Source of the DNA: Glycocaulis sp051859565
Lineage (GTDB): Bacteria; Pseudomonadota; Alphaproteobacteria; Caulobacterales; Maricaulaceae
Assembly: GCF_051859565.1 (NCBI RefSeq)
Contig: NZ_JBHYFK010000006.1
Coordinates: 62,001-126,000, forward strand
Direction: 5' to 3'
DNA: 64,000 nucleotides
Both the position numbers and the translations under genes were made by a program. Positions 58,763 through 64,000 of the stretch are shown here, piece after piece. The notes under the pieces are model-generated. The model was not told the DNA's origin and did no database searches. It was given only the letters and a program-made list of their open reading frames with translations. Every line of letters begins with the position of its first letter. The stretch's first letter is position 1.

Positions 58763-59242
58763 ATGCCCCACACCGCAGACCTCTGCGACACCTACCCGGA
58801 CAAGGTGCGCGCGCTGGCGCCGCTCTTCACCCATTATGGCGGGCGGCAGGTGTTTCATGGCCCTATCGAGACCATTCTGGCCTATGAAGATAATTCGCGG
58901 GTACGCGAAGCCCTGAGCGAGGCGGGCGAGGGCCGGGTGCTGGTCATCGATGGCGGGGCGAGCCTTCGCCGGTCCATGGTCGGCGGAGACCTTGCAAAGC
59001 TTGCGGCGGCCAACGGCTGGGCCGGCATTCTGGTCCATGGCGCGGTGCGCGATGCGCACGAGCTGGCGGCCGAACAGCTGGGCGTGCTGGCCCTCGGCCT
59101 CATCCCGCGTAAAACCGACAAGCGGGGCCTCGGCACGCGCGGCATCTCTGTCAGCTTTGCTGGCGTGACCTTCGCACCCGGAGACTGGCTTTATGCTGAC
59201 CGCGACGGGGTTGTGGTATCGGCGGGGAAGTTGGAAATCTGA
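58763..59242 (+). CDS. RraA-family protein
   Basis: A 159-residue protein of the RraA/methyltransferase-like fold. It contains DLCDTYPDKVRALAPLFTHYGG, GGDLAKLAAANGWAGILVHGAVRDAHELAAEQLGVLALG and GDWLYADRDGVVV. E. coli RraA inhibits RNase E, while many relatives with the G-x-x-R-D pattern (HGAVRD here) are oxaloacetate or 4-hydroxy-4-methyl-2-oxoglutarate aldolases. Its place between isocitrate lyase and malate synthase makes a keto-acid lyase role attractive but unproven. ATG 58763 fits the family start. Confidence 0.85.
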   Translation: MPHTADLCDTYPDKVRALAPLFTHYGGRQVFHGPIETILAYEDNSRVREALSEAGEGRVLVIDGGASLRRSMVGGDLAKLAAANGWAGILVHGAVRDAHELAAEQLGVLALGLIPRKTDKRGLGTRGISVSFAGVTFAPGDWLYADRDGVVVSAGKLEI

Positions 59243-59267
59243 TCTGGGACCCTGCTTCCCATGTTTT

Positions 59268-59395
59268 CTCCCCCCGTTTACGGGCGGGGTGAGAAGCGAA
59301 GCTTCGAACGCCCGAAGGGCCGAGGGGGGGATTGCAATAAATTTCCCCCCTCCGTCTCGCTGGCGCTCGACACCTCCCCCGTAAACGGGGGAGGA
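59268..59395. repeat. Inverted repeat, family D
   Basis: CCCCCGTTTACGGG near 59271 and CCCCCGTAAACGGGGG near 59376 form the outer arms; between them GGGGGG and CCCCCC tracts face each other. Two more short hairpins (ACCGGCGCAAGCCGGT, ATCCCGGCTTGCGCCGGGA) lie at 59419-59471. It fills the gap before malate synthase. Confidence 0.6.
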
Positions 59396-59495
59396 CATCG
59401 CTCCCCTCTTGCGTTTCACCGGCGCAAGCCGGTGCCCAGTCAACTTTTCTGGATCCCGGCTTGCGCCGGGAAAACGAGTAAAAAAGGACATGCAC

Positions 59496-61103
<1,608 letters not shown>

Positions 61104-61164
61104 GGGGCTTTCAGTTCCGCTTTCCCCCTAAAACCCGTAATCAATTCGCGCTAGAGTGGCGGAC

Positions 61165-62211
61165 ATGAACCGTTTCGCCCCTCTGATTCGTCATCGTGGC
61201 CTGCTGATTGCCGCAGGTGTTTTCATCCTGTTCGGGATATGGGCGGTGTATCTTTCGCCCTGGTCAGCGCGCGCCATGGAGGCGCGTCTTGGCGCGGCCG
61301 CAGAGGCAGGGCTGGAGCGCGTGGGCGAGCAGGGATGGGCGGTTGTGGAGATGCGCGGCCAGCGCGCCATCATCTCTGGCTATGCCCCTTCCGAAGATGC
61401 CCGCGCCCGCGCGGTAAGGGCGGTACGCCAGGCCGACTGGGCGGGCGGCGCTGTTGCGGGCGGTGTTACGCGCGTAGTGGACGAGACACGCCTTGCCTTG
61501 CCGGAAGCTGGCCTTGCCCTGCGCGCGGATCTGGACCGCAACGCGCTGGTGGTTCGCGGCTTTGCGCCCGATCCCGGTGCGGCCTCCCGCGTCGAGGAAA
61601 TCGCCCGTGTGCTGATAGTCGATGCAGATGTGTTTCTTGAAGAGTCTGCAGGCCAGATGCCCGATGGCTGGGAAGCGGCTGTGCGTCTGCTTCTGGGCGA
61701 GCTGGTGCGGCTGGAGGAGGGCACGGCCTTTCTGCTTGATGAGGGGCTTGCGCTTGCCGGCTTTGCTGGCAGCACCCAGACAGGCGAGAGCGTTGCCGGT
61801 GGAATGATGTCGCCCCCGCCACCCTTTGGCTCAGCCGCCCATGTGCGCGCGGGCAATACCGTTTTTGCTGCGCCTTTGCGGTCTGTCGCGCTGTGTGACC
61901 TTCTGGTGCAGGCTGCGCTGGGGCCGGATGGCAGTGCGCTGGAGGCGCGCCTGCCGATATCGCCAGATGCCGTGGAGGCGCTCGCAGAGGCGGGGTCTGC
62001 CTTTTCGCGCTGCCAGCGCGGCGAGCTTGTGATCACGACGCCATCACGCTCAGGAACCGCCATTGCTGAAGGTTTGATGTCACCGCTGATTGCGGGCGGG
62101 GCCGATCCGCTGCGCCTGATGGTGCGCGCCAGCGGCCCGGCCGGGGAGACGGGGGTCACGCTGGAAGTGATTGCGCGTGGCGGCGCTGAAGACGTGTCCG
62201 AAGCAAGTTAG
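61165..62211 (+). CDS. Membrane-anchored BON-like domain protein
   Basis: A 348-residue protein with an N-terminal membrane helix (about 12-32). Tandem BON-like units (about 55-105 and 110-200) carry the VVEMRGQRAIISGYAPSEDARARAV and LDRNALVVRGFAPDPGAASRVEEIARVL patterns, followed by a further related region near 250-340. BON domains bind phospholipid or peptidoglycan-linked structures. Two cysteines (VALCDLL and FSRCQRG) may form a disulfide outside the cytoplasm. A GTG start at 61156 is possible. It is a single gene next to the HhH membrane protein. Confidence 0.65.
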   Translation: MNRFAPLIRHRGLLIAAGVFILFGIWAVYLSPWSARAMEARLGAAAEAGLERVGEQGWAVVEMRGQRAIISGYAPSEDARARAVRAVRQADWAGGAVAGGVTRVVDETRLALPEAGLALRADLDRNALVVRGFAPDPGAASRVEEIARVLIVDADVFLEESAGQMPDGWEAAVRLLLGELVRLEEGTAFLLDEGLALAGFAGSTQTGESVAGGMMSPPPPFGSAAHVRAGNTVFAAPLRSVALCDLLVQAALGPDGSALEARLPISPDAVEALAEAGSAFSRCQRGELVITTPSRSGTAIAEGLMSPLIAGGADPLRLMVRASGPAGETGVTLEVIARGGAEDVSEAS

Positions 62212-62223
62212 GATCGAACCGTA

Positions 62224-62676
62224 ATGATGTGGCTGATGTGGCATATGTGGGTCTTGCTGGCGCTCTCGGCGCTGCTGGGCGGGGTGATTGGCTGGATACT
62301 GCGCGGCGCGCGTCCCGAAGGCACGCTGCGCCTGCCGCCGCGGGAAAAGCCCGTCGCCGCCGATCCTGTGCCTGCCGCAGAGCCGGCTAAGCCCATGTCA
62401 TCGCCAGAGCCGGCGAAACCCGAAACGGTAAGACCTGCGCCGGTTGCAGCCAAGACGGGCGCAGACGCAACGGCCGGGCCCGATGATCTGACCCGCATCA
62501 AGGGGCTGGGACCGAAAGCGGAAAGCACGCTGGCCGAGGCCGGCGTCTTCCATTTCCGCCAGGTCGCCGCGTGGAGCGCCGCCGATATCGAGAAGTATGA
62601 CGCGCTTCTGAATGCACGCGGGCGTATCGTGCGCGATGACTGGGTCGGGCAGGCGAAGGAACTGGCGGAGAGCTAG
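62224..62676 (+). CDS. Membrane protein with C-terminal helix-hairpin-helix domain
   Basis: A 150-residue protein. One membrane helix (about 4-26) is followed by a Pro/Ala-rich linker (about 35-85). A helix-hairpin-helix domain (DDLTRIKGLGPKAESTLAEAGVFHFRQVAAWSAADIEKYDALLNARGRIVRDDWVGQAKEL) completes it, and similar domains are fused to NuoE or ribosomal L21 in alphaproteobacteria. The function of these short membrane versions is not established. The stop overlaps the MeaB gene end, which runs convergently. Confidence 0.75.
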   Translation: MMWLMWHMWVLLALSALLGGVIGWILRGARPEGTLRLPPREKPVAADPVPAAEPAKPMSSPEPAKPETVRPAPVAAKTGADATAGPDDLTRIKGLGPKAESTLAEAGVFHFRQVAAWSAADIEKYDALLNARGRIVRDDWVGQAKELAES

Positions 62677-63650
62677 TCCAGCCGCGCCTTGTTCCACAGG
62701 GCGATCACGCGCTCTGCCGCTTCGCTTGCGGGCAGGGTGCCGCTGGCCACATCGCTTTCCAGACCGGGCAAAGCGCTACGCACAGCCGGGCTCGCGTGAA
62801 AGCGCTCCAGCACCATCGCTTCCACCATGGCGCGCATCCAGCCGACCTGCTGCTCGCGCCGCCGGGCCTGAAACGCGCCCGCGCCCTGCATGGCACTGCG
62901 GTGGGCGGTAATCGCCTCCCACAGCGCGTCCATGCCGCGCCCCTCAATGGCGGAGCCGGTCAGCACTTTGGGCTGCCAGTGCGGATTGGCCGGCGTGAAG
63001 AGGTGCAGTGCGGCTTCCAGATCGCGCGCGGCGCGTTTCGCCCGCTTCTCGTTCTCGCCATCGGCCTTGTTCACGAACAATATCTCGGCGTGCTCCAAGA
63101 GGCCCTTTTTGATGCCCTGCAGCTCATCGCCCGCGCCCGGCAGCATCAGGGCGACGAACACGTCGACCATGCCGGCAATCTCGGTCTCTGACTGGCCAAC
63201 GCCCACCGTCTCGATGATGACGACATCAAACCCCGCCGCCTCGCACAGGAGCAGGCTCTCGCGCGTCTTGCGCGTCACCCCGCCCAGCGTGCCGGCAGAG
63301 GGCGAGGGGCGGATGAAGGCATTGGGATCGGTGGCCAGCGCGCCCATGCGCGTCTTGTCGCCCAGTATCGAACCCTTGGTGCGCGTGGAGGACGGGTCCA
63401 CCGCCAGCACGGCCACCTTGTGGCCCTGACGGGTGAGGAAGGTGCCAAACGCCTCGATCAGGGTGGACTTGCCAACGCCCGGCACGCCCGTCAGACCGAT
63501 GCGCACCGCCCCGCCCGTATGGCTCATCACCTGCGTCAGCAGCGCGCGTGCCTCGCTCTGATGATCCGCGCGGGTGGATTCAGCCAGCGTGATGGCGCGC
63601 GCCAGTGCGGCGCGGTCTCCGGACACAAGGCGTTGGGCAAGCTCGCTCAT
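62673..63650 (-). CDS. meaB: MeaB, methylmalonyl-CoA mutase-associated GTPase
   Basis: A 325-residue G3E-family GTPase. Walker A is GLTGVPGVGKSTLIEAF (near residue 60), switch regions include VDPSSTRTKGSILGDKTRM and IETVGVGQSE, and the base-recognition motif NKAD follows. MeaB protects and reactivates adenosylcobalamin-dependent methylmalonyl-CoA mutase and gates cofactor transfer. ATG 63650 matches the family start; the open frame continues upstream to 63845 with a poor N-terminus. It lies about 18 kb from mutB/mutA, which it should serve. Confidence 0.93.
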   Translation of the reverse strand: MSELAQRLVSGDRAALARAITLAESTRADHQSEARALLTQVMSHTGGAVRIGLTGVPGVGKSTLIEAFGTFLTRQGHKVAVLAVDPSSTRTKGSILGDKTRMGALATDPNAFIRPSPSAGTLGGVTRKTRESLLLCEAAGFDVVIIETVGVGQSETEIAGMVDVFVALMLPGAGDELQGIKKGLLEHAEILFVNKADGENEKRAKRAARDLEAALHLFTPANPHWQPKVLTGSAIEGRGMDALWEAITAHRSAMQGAGAFQARRREQQVGWMRAMVEAMVLERFHASPAVRSALPGLESDVASGTLPASEAAERVIALWNKARLD

Positions 63651-63774
63651 GGCCCCACGCATACGCCATTTGCCGGGCTTGGCAAGGCAGGGGTGGCGCT
63701 GACACGGTTTGTCAGTTGGCAGGCGCGTTGGTCCGGCGCAGGCTCTAGTGCATGTCCAAGACAGGAGACACGCC

Positions 63775-64000
63775 ATGATCGCCCTTATTGCCGCCAGCCT
63801 CGTCTTCACGCCCGCACCGGAGGTGAACGAGGTGGACCTGCACATCTACTGCAACGCGCAGGCCGGTATCATGACGCAATATCTCGCCGATACGCAGTTT
63901 GCTGAAAACCTGATGATGGAAACGGCTGAGTGGCTGGATCAGGCCGTCGCTGATGGCCGCACCACCCGCGACCACATCATATCGGTCCAGGACGCGCTCT
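63775..64000 (+). CDS. Secreted hypothetical protein (partial, runs off the window)
   Basis: The first 75 codons of a protein starting at ATG 63775 after a good CAGGAGA site. A short signal-like hydrophobic N-terminus (MIALIAASLVF) is followed by PAPEVNEVDLHIYCNAQAGIMTQYLADTQFAENLMMETAEWLDQAVADGRTT, with one cysteine. I do not recognise a family, and the 3-prime part is outside the window. Confidence 0.55.
   Translation, partial: MIALIAASLVFTPAPEVNEVDLHIYCNAQAGIMTQYLADTQFAENLMMETAEWLDQAVADGRTTRDHIISVQDAL

Overview
This is a GC-rich, gene-dense stretch of chromosome from an alphaproteobacterium. Two homologues of Caulobacter cell-cycle kinases (CckA and a PleC-like kinase), a CtrA-type site (TTAA-N7-TTAA) upstream of a Flp pilin gene, a direct-repeat SOS box (GTTC-N7-GTTC) upstream of recA, and two large TonB-dependent receptors suggest the Maricaulales/Hyphomonadaceae/Caulobacterales side of the class. 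That placement is an inference from gene content; there is no rRNA here to confirm it. A run of 10 Ns at 8365-8374 shows that the sequence is a scaffold of at least two contigs. I saw no tRNA, rRNA, CRISPR array, insertion sequence or intact prophage.

Layout. 0-8.4 kb: the end of an MscS-type channel gene, a tiny ArfA-like gene, a HicB/HicA-type pair, a DUF2336 protein, a PAN-like secreted protein, a bacterial voltage-gated sodium channel, a divergent azoreductase/LysR pair with striking inverted repeats, a class A penicillin-binding protein and a Cys-cluster protein, ending in a repeat-rich region around the N gap. 8.4-18 kb: the tail of a GTA/phage-like gene, a DnaJ-like protein, a PepSY/response regulator/histidine kinase unit, an unknown 445-residue protein, a DUF938 methyltransferase, and a tightly overlapped cytochrome c maturation operon (ccmI-ccmE-ccmF-ccmH). 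18-31.5 kb: a hydrolase-OsmC fusion, degP followed by a second two-component system and glnE, an EF-hand/ECF sigma/anti-sigma-like/metal-sensor cluster, and a PleC-like kinase. 31.5-42.3 kb: a DUF4349 lipoprotein, small membrane proteins, the flagellar export genes fliQ-fliR-flhB, cckA, recA and alaS.

42.5-64 kb is dominated by C2/C3 carbon metabolism. It holds both methylmalonyl-CoA mutase subunits, the MeaB G protein, isocitrate lyase, malate synthase A and, divergent from isocitrate lyase, a short-chain fatty-acyl-CoA type regulator. Together these would let the cell use propionyl-CoA (through succinyl-CoA) and acetyl-CoA (through the glyoxylate shunt). Interleaved are a Flp pilin, an unusual two-gene membrane/vWA-like pair, a glutathione S-transferase and two tandem paralogous TonB-dependent receptors whose leaders share a two-block motif.

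Four dispersed repeat families fill most of the non-coding space. The N gap falls inside a copy of one of them and is followed by a truncated gene, so the contig join there should be treated with caution.
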